Made by a program: the position numbers and the translations under genes
Assembly: GCA_938092065.1 (NCBI GenBank)
Contig: CALKND010000026.1
Coordinates: 1-40,432, forward strand
Length of the DNA stretch: 40,432 nucleotides
Source of the DNA: an uncultured Rhodospirillales bacterium
GTDB lineage: Bacteria; Pseudomonadota; Alphaproteobacteria; Rhodospirillales; JABHCV01
Direction of reading: 5' to 3'
The notes under the pieces: model-generated
Database searches by the model: none
What the model saw: only the letters and a program-made list of their open reading frames with translations
Told to the model about the DNA's origin: nothing
Part shown: positions 1 to 8,021 of the stretch, in pieces
Numbering within the stretch: the first letter of the stretch is position 1
Layout of the letters: each line of letters begins with the position of its first letter

Positions 1-851
1 GAGGCTACCAAAAGCATCACCACAGCGGTGTGTATTCCACCTTCAATAATTGCTTCCCTAAGGTGATAAAGGCTCATTTCACGATAAATAATTGATATTA
101 TAAGTGACGCTAACACCGCAAGCGCTGCACCTTCTGTGGCGGTTACAAAGCCACCGAAAATACCCCCCAAAATGATAAATGGCAGGGTGAATGCTAAGCC
201 CGCATCTTTGAAGGTTTCAACCAGACGCCTAAAATGAAACACTTCTTCTACTGGATAGTTGTAGCGGCGGGCAAACCAGTAACTCATTACCATCATACCA
301 AGCCCACCAATAATACCCGGTACAATCCCAGCGACAAACAATTGCACCACGGACGTCTGAGCCATCACCGCATATAGGATCATCGGAATGGAAGGTGGAA
401 TAATAACCGCCAATGTTGCCGAAGACGAGGTAACGGCTGCTGCAAACGGCGCTGGATAGCCTTTTCTTTTCATCGCTGGAATCAGAATCGACCCAAGAGC
501 AGCAACATCGGCCACGGCAGAACCAGAAATTTCAGCGAAGAACATGGACGTACCTATATTGATCATCGCTAGGCCGCCTCTTACAAAGCCAAATAACGCT
601 GAAGCAAAGGCAATTAACCTTCGGGACAGGCCGCCAGTATTCATAATAGCACCCGCCAGAATAAACAAGGGAATCGCAATTAACGGGAACTTAGTCGCGC
701 CATCCATCATTACTAATGCGACATTTGGCAGAATAGCAGTCCCTTGCGTGACAACCATGGCTACCGTGGTCGCCACGGCAAGCGCAACAGCAATTGGCAC
801 GTTGATTAGGACTAGGACAAAGAGCCCCAGAAACATCGAGGCTATAATCAT
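1..851 (-). CDS. dctM: TRAP transporter large permease DctM (C-terminal part cut off by window edge)
   Basis: This is the large membrane subunit of a tripartite ATP-independent periplasmic (TRAP) transporter, which moves a small organic acid across the inner membrane using a sodium or proton gradient. About 283 residues are visible and the frame is open to base 1. The translation is very hydrophobic and carries typical DctM segments such as FPLIAIPLFILAGAIMNTGG, a FFAEISGSAVADVAALGS region and an SSSATLAVIIPPSIPMI stretch followed by a GGIFGGFVTATEGAA segment. The ATG at 849-851 overlaps the dctQ stop in an ATGA arrangement, so the two are translationally coupled. It is the last visible gene of the aminotransferase-dctP-dctQ-dctM run. 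The substrate cannot be read from this subunit. Confidence 0.95.
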   Translation of the reverse strand, partial: MIIASMFLGLFVLVLINVPIAVALAVATTVAMVVTQGTAILPNVALVMMDGATKFPLIAIPLFILAGAIMNTGGLSRRLIAFASALFGFVRGGLAMINIGTSMFFAEISGSAVADVAALGSILIPAMKRKGYPAPFAAAVTSSSATLAVIIPPSIPMILYAVMAQTSVVQLFVAGIVPGIIGGLGMMVMSYWFARRYNYPVEEVFHFRRLVETFKDAGLAFTLPFIILGGIFGGFVTATEGAALAVLASLIISIIYREMSLYHLREAIIEGGIHTAVVMLLVA

Positions 852-1381
852 GGCTCCTCGCCTTCCGTTTTAGAATACGCAGAGCCTTTTCGAGCATTGT
901 CAAGCATCTCGGGAAAGGACAAGATTTGTGCTACAATGAAAAGGGCTGCACCAATAGGAATGACCGACTGTGTAAGCGTAGTCGGAACCTCAGGAAGGCT
1001 AACTAATGTATCGCCCTCAAGGACTTGCAACACCTCTATGCCCAACCACCCCATAAGAGCGAAAAACCCAATTACAATGCATTCAGCCAGAAGGGCCACA
1101 GGTACACGAATAGCCGGCGGCATCGCATTTACTATGCCAGTCACCCCAATGTGCGCCCGTTTCAGGGCCGCCAGTGCTCCTGCGTAATAAGTTAACCATG
1201 CCAATTGAATTGCGGCGACTTCGTCGTACCATGCCAGAGAATGGCCGCTTAACCGATAGGCCACAGCTATAAGAACCACCAGTGCAAGGCTAACCATTAA
1301 AAAAATCGTTATCGCTTCCATGAGCCGCTCAAAATAGCCCCTCATAGTATTAAAAACGAGTTGCAATGGCCAACTCCTCAT
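848..1381 (-). CDS. dctQ: TRAP transporter small permease DctQ
   Basis: This is the small four-helix membrane subunit of the TRAP transporter, which pairs with DctM. The 177-residue product has four hydrophobic segments (about residues 23-43, 55-70, 93-113 and 135-155) and the usual W-Y-D-E-V region after the second helix start. The start is uncertain. The ATG at 1381 has no clear ribosome site, a TTG at 1366 sits 7 bases after AGGAG, and an ATG at 1345 would begin MRGYFERL, close to where family members usually start. It follows dctP after a strong GC-rich hairpin and overlaps dctM by 4 bases. The family is clear from size, topology and context. Confidence 0.92.
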   Translation of the reverse strand: MRSWPLQLVFNTMRGYFERLMEAITIFLMVSLALVVLIAVAYRLSGHSLAWYDEVAAIQLAWLTYYAGALAALKRAHIGVTGIVNAMPPAIRVPVALLAECIVIGFFALMGWLGIEVLQVLEGDTLVSLPEVPTTLTQSVIPIGAALFIVAQILSFPEMLDNARKGSAYSKTEGEEP

Positions 1382-1411
1382 GAACTAAGATAATTAGAAT
1401 GACATTGGCCA

Positions 1412-1435
1412 CCCGGCCCGAAGATACGGGCCGGG
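1412..1435 (-). promoter_or_regulatory. GC-rich intercistronic hairpin between dctP and dctQ
   Basis: A perfect 9-bp inverted repeat (CCCGGCCCG and CGGGCCGGG) with a 6-base loop lies in the 71-base gap between the dctP stop and the dctQ start. No T-run follows on the minus strand, so it is not a standard intrinsic terminator. Such hairpins behind a binding-protein gene commonly protect the upstream mRNA or lower expression of the permease genes. That role is inferred here. Confidence 0.7.
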
Positions 1436-1452
1436 CTCCACACCTAAATGAT

Positions 1453-2436
1453 TTACTTGCCGAGCATTAAAGCTTTATCGACGAGCGGTCCGCCACCAGG
1501 AACAGTGGTAGCAAACTCTTTATAAATGGCATCAGAAGCCTTGATGAAGGCGGCTTTGTTAGCCGTATTCACCTGCATGCCACCAGCTTTCAGTTCTGCC
1601 AGCAATGTTGTTTCCAATTCAGCCGCAATTTTATAAACAAACGCCTGGGTATCCATTGCAGCAGCAGCCAATCCCACCTGCACGTCAGCAGGTAGTTTGG
1701 CAAAATGCTTCGCATCAACAGTCACATAGGCAGGTGTGTAAACATGACCTGTCAGAGATAGATATTTTTGCACTTCCTGAAATTTAGCTGAAGCTATTTG
1801 TGCGAACGGATTTTCCTGTCCATCAAATGTTCCAGTTTGTAAAGCAACAAACACTTCGGAAAATGATAACGGTGATGGGTTCGCCCCATAAGCCTTAAAC
1901 ATTTTTACCCGCCAAGTAGACTTGGGCGTACGCAGCTTGATGCCCGCTAGGTCAGCAGGAACATCAATTGGCTTCTTGTTATTAGTAATGTGACGGAAAC
2001 CATTCTCCCAGAGTGCCAAAATCTTCAACCCTTTCTTTTCAGCAATAGGCATAAGAGTTGGGCGAACTATTTCCTTCTCAATCTTTGCCATATGGGTTCG
2101 ATCTTTAACCAGATATGGCATGTCAAACATACCAAACTCATCAACCTTTGACGCCATCACAGAAGACGGAAGGGCAAATTGCACAGTACCTAGCTTCAGT
2201 TTTTTCAGCAGTTCCTTGTCCTTGCCAAGTTGACTGGAACCAAAAACCTCAACCCGTGCCTTGCCTTTTAATTTGGCATTAGCACGCTTTGCAAATTCAT
2301 TAGCAGATGCCTCAAAAAGTGATCCTGGCTTGCCAACATGGCCAAACTTCAAAACCATTTCAGCCGATGCTTCGGCGACAAACAGCGCAGTAACTACAAC
2401 CAAGCTGACCGTTTTAATAATTTTAGTAAAAGTCAT
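1453..2436 (-). CDS. dctP: TRAP transporter solute-binding protein DctP
   Basis: This is the periplasmic binding protein that captures the substrate for the DctQM permease. The chosen ATG gives 327 residues. A longer frame to 2490 exists, but the sequence AGGGA lies 9 bases before the ATG at 2436, which makes that start the best. The first 25 residues form a signal peptide ending in ASA before EMVLKFG. The conserved LRTP segment places Arg169 where DctP proteins hold the substrate carboxylate, and the FSEVFVALQTGTFDGQENP block is diagnostic of the family. The ligand is therefore most likely a carboxylate. Its neighbours (a glyoxylate-type aminotransferase and a 2-hydroxyacid dehydrogenase) suggest a 2-hydroxyacid, but this is inference. 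Confidence 0.95.
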   Translation of the reverse strand: MTFTKIIKTVSLVVVTALFVAEASAEMVLKFGHVGKPGSLFEASANEFAKRANAKLKGKARVEVFGSSQLGKDKELLKKLKLGTVQFALPSSVMASKVDEFGMFDMPYLVKDRTHMAKIEKEIVRPTLMPIAEKKGLKILALWENGFRHITNNKKPIDVPADLAGIKLRTPKSTWRVKMFKAYGANPSPLSFSEVFVALQTGTFDGQENPFAQIASAKFQEVQKYLSLTGHVYTPAYVTVDAKHFAKLPADVQVGLAAAAMDTQAFVYKIAAELETTLLAELKAGGMQVNTANKAAFIKASDAIYKEFATTVPGGGPLVDKALMLGK

Positions 2437-2465
2437 ATTGTTCATTCCCTGTTTTATATGTTTAA

Positions 2466-2487
2466 CCTCACCGATTTTTCGGAGAGG
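2466..2487 (-). promoter_or_regulatory. Leader hairpin just upstream of dctP
   Basis: In the minus-strand RNA the arms CCTC-T-CCGA and TCGG-T-GAGG pair around an AAAA loop. This makes a 9-bp stem with a single T-T mismatch, ending about 30 bases before the dctP start. No T-run follows it. It lies within the sgaA-dctP gap and could be a processing or stability element of the operon mRNA, or a leader hairpin if dctP has its own promoter. Confidence 0.5.
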
Positions 2488-2505
2488 CAACTAGTTAATT
2501 TTTTT

Positions 2506-2532
2506 GGCCGGTCTTTATCGCCGGGCCTTTTT
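2506..2532 (+). terminator. Terminator-like hairpin in the aminotransferase-dctP gap
   Basis: On the plus strand GGCCGG pairs with CCGGGCC (one bulged G) around a 9-base loop and is followed by five T residues. No plus-strand gene ends here, so if it works as a terminator it would stop antisense transcripts entering the aminotransferase gene. On the minus strand it is a hairpin 15 bases after the aminotransferase stop, flanked by A-runs rather than T-runs, and may simply stabilise that mRNA. Confidence 0.35.
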
Positions 2533-2546
2533 CTCAATCACTTTGC

Positions 2547-3719
2547 TTAAGCAGCCTGCTCAGCCAAGTATTCAAGTGCAGCTTCGACACCGCCTTTAGC
2601 ATTTTGCATTCCAGAGAGCTTTAATCCCATTTCCACACCTGACAGTGCACCCATCAACATCAGGTCATTGAAATGACCAAGATGCCCAATCCTAAATACC
2701 TTACCAGCAACCTTACCGAGGCCGGTCCCCAATGACATATCAAATTTATCCAGAACTAGCTTACGAAAGACATCGGCTTCATAGTCTTTGGGCATCAGCA
2801 CTGTGGTCACTACATTGGAATACTCATCTGAGTTAACCGCCAGATTTTCAAGCCCCCATGCATCAACAGCTCGGCGCGTCGCCTCACCGTAACGAGCATG
2901 GCGGGCAAAAACATTATTTAGTCCTTCTTCATGAAGCATGGCGATGGCCTCTTTCAAGCCATATAAAAGACTAGTTGCTGGTGTGTAGGGGAAAAAACCC
3001 GTCTTATTGGCCTCAAGCATTTCCTTCCAACTCCAATATGCACGATGCATCTTGCTTTTCTCAGCCTCCCTAATAGCTTTGTCGCTAATGGCAGTAAAAC
3101 CAAGGCCTGGAGGCAACATGAGCCCCTTTTGCGAACCCCCAACAGTGACATCAACCTTCCATTCGTCGTGACGGTAGTCGATGGAACCTAGCGAAGAGAC
3201 GGTATCAACCATGAACAACGCCGGGTGCCCTGCTGCGTCAATTGCATCGCGCACGGCTTTGATCTTACTAGTGACGCCCGTAGAGGTCTCATTATGGACA
3301 GCACAAACAGCCTTGATCTGATGATTGCTATCTTTGCGAAGACGTTCCTCAACGATGGCAGGATCGACACCTGTACGCCAATCACCGGGCACTAGTTCAA
3401 CATCCAAATCAAAATTTTGAGCCATTTTCACCCAAAGATTGGCGAATTGACCGGTCTCAAACATCAGCACTTTATCTCCTGCCGAAAGAGTGTTAACAAG
3501 TGCCGCTTCCCAGGCACCACTTCCAGATGATGGAAATATGATCACCGGGTTATCGGTTTTAAAAATAGTTTTGATATCTGCAAGAACTTGCTTTCCCAGT
3601 TCGGCAAATTCAGGTCCACGATGGTCAATGACTGGCATATCAATTGCCCGCAACACCCGGTCGGGAACGCTCGTCGGTCCCGGAATTTGCAAAAAGTGTC
3701 TGCCCGTGTGAGTGACCAT
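2547..3719 (-). CDS. Class V aminotransferase, serine- or aspartate-glyoxylate aminotransferase type
   Basis: This is a PLP-dependent enzyme expected to transfer an amino group to glyoxylate to make glycine, with serine, alanine or aspartate as donor. The 390-residue product starts at ATG 3719, 10 bases after GGAAGG. The longer frame to 3737 would need a TTG inside that ribosome site. It shows HIPGP-like FLQIPGPTSVPDRVLRA, SGSGAWEAALVN, an HNETSTGV block, the cofactor aspartate in MVDTVSSLGS and the PLP lysine Lys198 in GGSQKGLMLPPG. SgaA (serine cycle and photorespiration-like routes) and BhcA (beta-hydroxyaspartate cycle) are both in this subfamily, and the other bhc genes are not in view. 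It lies 110 bases upstream of dctP on the same strand and diverges from the YdiJ-type dehydrogenase. Confidence 0.88.
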   Translation of the reverse strand: MVTHTGRHFLQIPGPTSVPDRVLRAIDMPVIDHRGPEFAELGKQVLADIKTIFKTDNPVIIFPSSGSGAWEAALVNTLSAGDKVLMFETGQFANLWVKMAQNFDLDVELVPGDWRTGVDPAIVEERLRKDSNHQIKAVCAVHNETSTGVTSKIKAVRDAIDAAGHPALFMVDTVSSLGSIDYRHDEWKVDVTVGGSQKGLMLPPGLGFTAISDKAIREAEKSKMHRAYWSWKEMLEANKTGFFPYTPATSLLYGLKEAIAMLHEEGLNNVFARHARYGEATRRAVDAWGLENLAVNSDEYSNVVTTVLMPKDYEADVFRKLVLDKFDMSLGTGLGKVAGKVFRIGHLGHFNDLMLMGALSGVEMGLKLSGMQNAKGGVEAALEYLAEQAA

Positions 3720-3742
3720 ATTCGAAGTGCCTTCCAAGATGC

Positions 3743-3766
3743 GACAGGACTAATCCTGTCTTTTTT
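3743..3766. promoter_or_regulatory. Perfect dyad in the aminotransferase leader
   Basis: The sequence GACAGGA-CTAA-TCCTGTC (3743-3760) is a perfect 7-bp inverted repeat ending 23 bases upstream of the aminotransferase ATG and directly before its ribosome site. Six T residues follow on the plus strand, so it also looks like a weak plus-strand terminator. On the minus strand it would be a 5' leader hairpin or an operator. No regulator gene adjoins it. Confidence 0.5.
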
Positions 3767-3841
3767 GTTTTGCGTTATGCAGAGCCTATTCCATTATGTA
3801 GATGAGCTTGAGGTAGATCAACTGGCTCTTTTTTTTAACTG

Positions 3842-3860
3842 TAACAAAAAACTATTGTTA
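3842..3860. promoter_or_regulatory. Dyad TAACAA-N7-TTGTTA in the divergent intergenic region
   Basis: A perfect 6-bp inverted repeat with a 7-base spacer lies about midway between the divergently transcribed aminotransferase and dehydrogenase genes. The size and spacing fit a helix-turn-helix dimer site. The AT-rich composition means chance occurrence is possible. Confidence 0.3.
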
Positions 3861-3908
3861 ATATAAAGATTGAAAACCATATCTAGTGAAAGTTCTGCAA
3901 ATTACAAT

Positions 3909-3953
3909 AGTCTTGAGTATATGTGAATGAAGTCTTGAGTATATGTGAATGAA
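3909..3953. repeat. Perfect 22-bp tandem duplication upstream of the YdiJ-type dehydrogenase
   Basis: Two identical 22-base units, beginning GTCTTGAGTATATG and ending TGAATGAA, lie head to tail at 3910-3931 and 3932-3953, with one further matching base at 3909. They end 38 bases before the dehydrogenase ATG. The period is about two helical turns, so two copies of a binding site would sit on the same DNA face. A recent slippage duplication is the simpler explanation. Confidence 0.9.
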
Positions 3954-3991
3954 CTTTTTTGTTTAAGTTGTCACTGTTTCACGGGGACCTG

Positions 3992-6916
3992 ATGAAACCT
4001 CTATCTACTAATACATCTGATAACAAGAACCTAGCTGATCGATTAATATCTGAGATTGATGGCGACGTATTATTCGACTCTTTTTCAAAAGGTAGATACG
4101 CGACAGATGCGTCAATTTACCAGATTGATCCTATTGGGGTGACCATACCAAACAACAATGATGATATCAAAAAAGTCATGGCTATCGCAACCGACGCCGG
4201 GGTCTCCGTCTTGCCCCGCGGTGGGGGCACATCGCAATGTGGCCAGACCGTGGGGCATGCCGTGGTCATAGACGTCAGCCAACATCTTAACCACGTCATC
4301 GAATTCGATCCAGGTGCACAAACGGCATGGGTAGAGCCGGGTGTCGTACTAGATGAACTGAATGCCTTTTTGAAACCCCATGGACTGTGGTTTCCAGTTG
4401 ATGTATCTACCGGTTCCCGCGCCACAATTGGTGGCATGGCTGGAAATAACAGCTGTGGAGCTCGGTCTCTACATTACGGAACCATGCGTGACAACGTCAT
4501 AGCCATCGACGCTGTCCTTGCAAACGGTACCGAAATGCATTTCGGCGAACTTCCTGCTGACACATCCAAAGCAGGTTTCAGCCCAGAGCAATGTGATATG
4601 ATCGAGGCGTTATTAGCCTTAGGAGTACGCGAAGCCGCAGAAATAAATGCCCGTTTCCCCAAAATGATGCGTCGGGTAGGCGGCTATAATATCGACGCTT
4701 TAGTGCCGTCCAATAAGCCGATAAACCTATCGCATCTACTCGTCGGCTCCGAAGGTACGCTAGCCTACAGCAAGCAGATTAAGATTAAGCTTTCTGTGCT
4801 TCCAAAGCACAAAGTACTGGGCATATGTCACTTCCCAACCTTTTATGAGGCGATGGATTCAGCACAACATCTAGTCAAGTTGGGCCCTGCTGCGGTCGAA
4901 TTGGTGGATAACACCATGATCGGTTTATCACGTGAAATTACAATGTTTCGCGCTACCGTGGATAAGGCAGTTCGCGGCGACCCAGCAGCACTGTTATTGG
5001 TTGAATTCACCAGTGAGGATAAAGATGCACTGCCCGGAAAACTTGCAGAGCTCGTTGAAAAAATGAGCGGTCTTGGCTTCCCCGACGGCGTGGTCGAGGT
5101 GTTTGATCCAGTTCTCCAGAAAGCCGTATGGGAAGTTCGCAAGGCAGGACTAAATATCATGATGTCCATGAAAGGCGATGGTAAGCCGATCTCATTCATC
5201 GAAGACTGTGCAGTCGATCTTACCGACTTAGCCGATTATACGGACCGATTAACTAAGGTCTTCACAAAGCATGGGACCACTGGCACTTGGTACGCCCACG
5301 CGTCAGTTGGGTGCCTACACGTTCGTCCCATATTAAACCTGAAACAGGAATTGGACGTAAAAAAAATGCGTGCAGTGGCCGAAGAAGCCTTTACCATGGT
5401 CCGTGAGTATAAGGGGTCTCATTCTGGGGAGCATGGCGACGGCCTAGTCCGCTCTGAATTCCATGAAGTCATGTTTGGCACCCGGATGGTAAAAAACTTT
5501 GCCGAAGTGAAGCACTTATTTGATCCTGGCAACCTCATGAACCCGGGCAAGATCGTCAATCCATCAAAAATGGATGACCGTACCCTGTTCCGATACAAAC
5601 CTAATTATAAGACAAATATGCCAGAAGCGGCACTCGATTGGTCAGGCTGGGACGGCTTTGCCGGTGCGGTCGAGATGTGCAACAACAACGGAGCCTGCCG
5701 CAAGCGTGATGCAGCAGTCATGTGCCCGTCCTTCCGCGTTACTGGCGAAGAAAAACACCTTACGCGTGGTCGCGCCAATGCGTTGCGACTAGCCCTTTCT
5801 GGGCAATTAGGACCAGATGCTTTAACCTCAAAGCCAATGTACGAAGCAATGGGGCTTTGCGTCAGCTGCAAAGGCTGCAAACGTGAATGTCCAGTAGGTG
5901 TCGACATGGCGCGGATGAAAGTGGAATTCCTTTACCACTATGTCAAACGTCATGGACTTTCCCTGCGCGAGCGGCTAATTGCCTATCTCCCACGTTATGC
6001 TGCTTGGGCCAGTCGATTGCATGTTCTATTCAATCTGCGCGACACAATTCCCGGCTTGCCTTGGCTTTCAGAACTGCTTCTCGGTCTCAGTGCCAAACGT
6101 CCGTTGCCAATTTGGCACGCCACACCCTTCTTGGGAAACGATGACAGTGGCTTTGATACAGTGGAAACCAACGGCAGCGAAGTGGTGTTGTGGGTCGACA
6201 CCTTTAACAACTACCACGAGCCAGAAAATGCGCGCGCGGCGCTGAAAGTTTTGCAAGCTGCTGGCTATAAGGTGCATGTGCCAAAGTCCATTGACGGCAA
6301 CCGTCCTGTTTGTTGCGGACGTACTTTCCTGTCGGCTGGTCTTGTCGATGAGGCAAAAGCTGAGGCTAAACGTTTGATCGATGTGCTTGCCCCCTATGCT
6401 GAACGAGGAATTCCAATTATCGGTTTAGAGCCGTCGTGTTTGCTATCGCTGAGAGATGAATTTCCGGCGATGATGAAAGGCGCAGGAATCGATGCCGTTG
6501 CGAGTAATTCTTTCCTTTTCGAAGAATTTCTAGCAACTGAGCACGATGCAGGACGCCTGGACCTTACCTTCATCAACAATGGCCCAATAAAGGTGCTATT
6601 GCATGGCCACTGCCACCAGAAGGCGCATGGTGTAATGGGCTCTGTACAATCAGTTCTCGAACTGGTTCCTAATCTTGAGGTCGAAGTGATATCATCGAGT
6701 TGCTGCGGCATGGCAGGAGCCTTTGGCTATCAGGCAGAAACTTATGACATTTCCATGAAAATGGCTGAAGATACTCTATTGCCTTCTATCCGCGCCGCCG
6801 ACCCCACCACAACCATTGTTGCGGATGGAACCAGTTGTCGGCACCAGATTAAGGATGGCGCCATGCGGGATGCAGTTCATGTAGCGCGGGTTATTGAACG
6901 TTCACTTGCATCGTGA
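3992..6916 (+). CDS. FAD and Fe-S D-2-hydroxyacid dehydrogenase, YdiJ type
   Basis: This is a 974-residue fusion of a GlcD-like FAD domain and a GlcF-like iron-sulfur domain, expected to oxidise a D-2-hydroxyacid (D-2-hydroxyglutarate, glycolate or D-lactate are candidates) and pass electrons towards the respiratory chain. The FAD-binding PCMH fold shows PRGGGTSQCGQ at about 76-86 and GGMAGNNSCGARS at about 148-160. The C-terminal half has a first cysteine cluster from Cys563 (CNNNGAC, then CPS), a ferredoxin-like cluster at Cys623, 626, 629 and 633, and two CCG-type motifs at Cys774-775 and Cys904-905. This architecture and length (E. coli YdiJ is about 1,000 residues) set it apart from separate GlcD/GlcE/GlcF subunits. 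The ATG at 3992 follows GGGGA; an upstream in-frame TTG at 3959 is less likely. The substrate cannot be settled from sequence. Confidence 0.9.
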   Translation: MKPLSTNTSDNKNLADRLISEIDGDVLFDSFSKGRYATDASIYQIDPIGVTIPNNNDDIKKVMAIATDAGVSVLPRGGGTSQCGQTVGHAVVIDVSQHLNHVIEFDPGAQTAWVEPGVVLDELNAFLKPHGLWFPVDVSTGSRATIGGMAGNNSCGARSLHYGTMRDNVIAIDAVLANGTEMHFGELPADTSKAGFSPEQCDMIEALLALGVREAAEINARFPKMMRRVGGYNIDALVPSNKPINLSHLLVGSEGTLAYSKQIKIKLSVLPKHKVLGICHFPTFYEAMDSAQHLVKLGPAAVELVDNTMIGLSREITMFRATVDKAVRGDPAALLLVEFTSEDKDALPGKLAELVEKMSGLGFPDGVVEVFDPVLQKAVWEVRKAGLNIMMSMKGDGKPISFIEDCAVDLTDLADYTDRLTKVFTKHGTTGTWYAHASVGCLHVRPILNLKQELDVKKMRAVAEEAFTMVREYKGSHSGEHGDGLVRSEFHEVMFGTRMVKNFAEVKHLFDPGNLMNPGKIVNPSKMDDRTLFRYKPNYKTNMPEAALDWSGWDGFAGAVEMCNNNGACRKRDAAVMCPSFRVTGEEKHLTRGRANALRLALSGQLGPDALTSKPMYEAMGLCVSCKGCKRECPVGVDMARMKVEFLYHYVKRHGLSLRERLIAYLPRYAAWASRLHVLFNLRDTIPGLPWLSELLLGLSAKRPLPIWHATPFLGNDDSGFDTVETNGSEVVLWVDTFNNYHEPENARAALKVLQAAGYKVHVPKSIDGNRPVCCGRTFLSAGLVDEAKAEAKRLIDVLAPYAERGIPIIGLEPSCLLSLRDEFPAMMKGAGIDAVASNSFLFEEFLATEHDAGRLDLTFINNGPIKVLLHGHCHQKAHGVMGSVQSVLELVPNLEVEVISSSCCGMAGAFGYQAETYDISMKMAEDTLLPSIRAADPTTTIVADGTSCRHQIKDGAMRDAVHVARVIERSLAS

Positions 6917-7049
6917 CAAGTTGATTAGAAGATAACTGCATTAGACCAAATTATTCCTATGACCCTTGATTAGAGACTAAAATACTGGGTGATGTCGTTC
7001 CGCTTGGTAATAAAATCCAAATCTAAAATGTAGAAACAATAAAAGTTTA

Positions 7050-7940
7050 TTACTCAATATTCTGAACTTGTTCCCGAAATTTTTCGATTGTGGCCTTCAT
7101 GTCTAGGCCAATGCGGGTCAATTCCATATCACCAGATTTAGAGCACAGCGTATTGGCTTCGCGGTTGAATTCCTGACAGATAAAATCAAGCTTGCGGCCA
7201 ATAGCACTGTCCAATTTCAACAGATCCTGAGCGGCAACCACATGCGCACCTAGGCGGTCCAACTCCTCGCTAACATCGGCCTTCGTCATCAACAGAGCAG
7301 CTTCTTGCTCTAGGCGTTCAGGAGACAAAGACGAAACGTCTTCCAGTAAAGATGCAACCTGACTCTTTAGGCATTTACGAATAGTCTCAGGTTGGGTCGC
7401 CGCCACCTTGGCCGCTGCTTTACACAACGAGAATATTGCGTGTACTTGCTGGTTTAAGATGTTGCTGAGGATTTTCCCTTCATCCGCTCGCATCGCTTGC
7501 AGGGCAATCAAGGTATCATCAAGACTACTTAAGAGGGCTATCTCAAGGTTTTTTTGAGCATCCTCAGTTATTAATTGATCGCTGAATTCAATAACCCCCT
7601 TAAGGGACAAGAGACCATCCATCGAGACCGGGGTTGCGTCAGGAAAACGCTGTGATAACTGGGGCAGCAAATTCACATAGTTATTTAGGATGTCTTCATT
7701 TATTGCAAAAGCCTGACCCTTTCGGACCCATTTTACGCTCAGGGAGATTGAAATATTTCCGCGACTTAAGCTTTTTTTTACATGATCACGGGCAGTTGCT
7801 TCTAGGTTTTCAAAACCACTGGGCACGCGGCTACGCACATCCAGCCCCTTGCCATTCACACTACGCACCTCCCATGTCCACGAGCAATGCTCATTATAAT
7901 CCTCAGTACGAGCGAATCCGGTCATGGAATAAACAGGCAA
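7050..7940 (-). CDS. yicC: YicC family endoribonuclease-like protein
   Basis: YicC proteins are about 290 residues and have been linked to RNA turnover and stationary-phase survival. This one is 296 residues from a TTG at 7940. The sequence AAGGAG lies 6 bases before that TTG, and the protein then starts MPVYSMTGFAR, which matches the family's usual N-terminus. A longer TTG start at 7970 runs through the ribosome site and is unlikely. Family signatures include EVRSVNGKGLDVR, SRGNISISLSV, DRLGAHV and the C-terminal GRKLDFICQEFNREANTLCSK. In many alphaproteobacteria yicC follows mltG and precedes gmk; here an opposing SDR gene lies between mltG and yicC and gmk is not adjacent. Confidence 0.92.
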   Translation of the reverse strand: MPVYSMTGFARTEDYNEHCSWTWEVRSVNGKGLDVRSRVPSGFENLEATARDHVKKSLSRGNISISLSVKWVRKGQAFAINEDILNNYVNLLPQLSQRFPDATPVSMDGLLSLKGVIEFSDQLITEDAQKNLEIALLSSLDDTLIALQAMRADEGKILSNILNQQVHAIFSLCKAAAKVAATQPETIRKCLKSQVASLLEDVSSLSPERLEQEAALLMTKADVSEELDRLGAHVVAAQDLLKLDSAIGRKLDFICQEFNREANTLCSKSGDMELTRIGLDMKATIEKFREQVQNIE

Positions 7941-8021
7941 TGGGATCTCCTTGGTAAATAGTGTGAACAAACTTATAGCTCAGAATTGCCCTTGATCACC
8001 AGTTACTATTATAAGAGTGTT

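Noticed and set aside
544-873. Plus-strand open frame of 109 codons opposite dctM
   Set aside because: It is antisense to a clear DctM coding sequence, has low-complexity composition and no ribosome site.
2094-2106. GGGTTCGATCT, resembling a tRNA T-loop
   Set aside because: It lies within dctP and no acceptor, D or anticodon arm can be formed around it.
4843-5199. Minus-strand open frame of 118 codons inside the YdiJ-type dehydrogenase
   Set aside because: It mirrors the codon pattern of the real gene and has no family resemblance.
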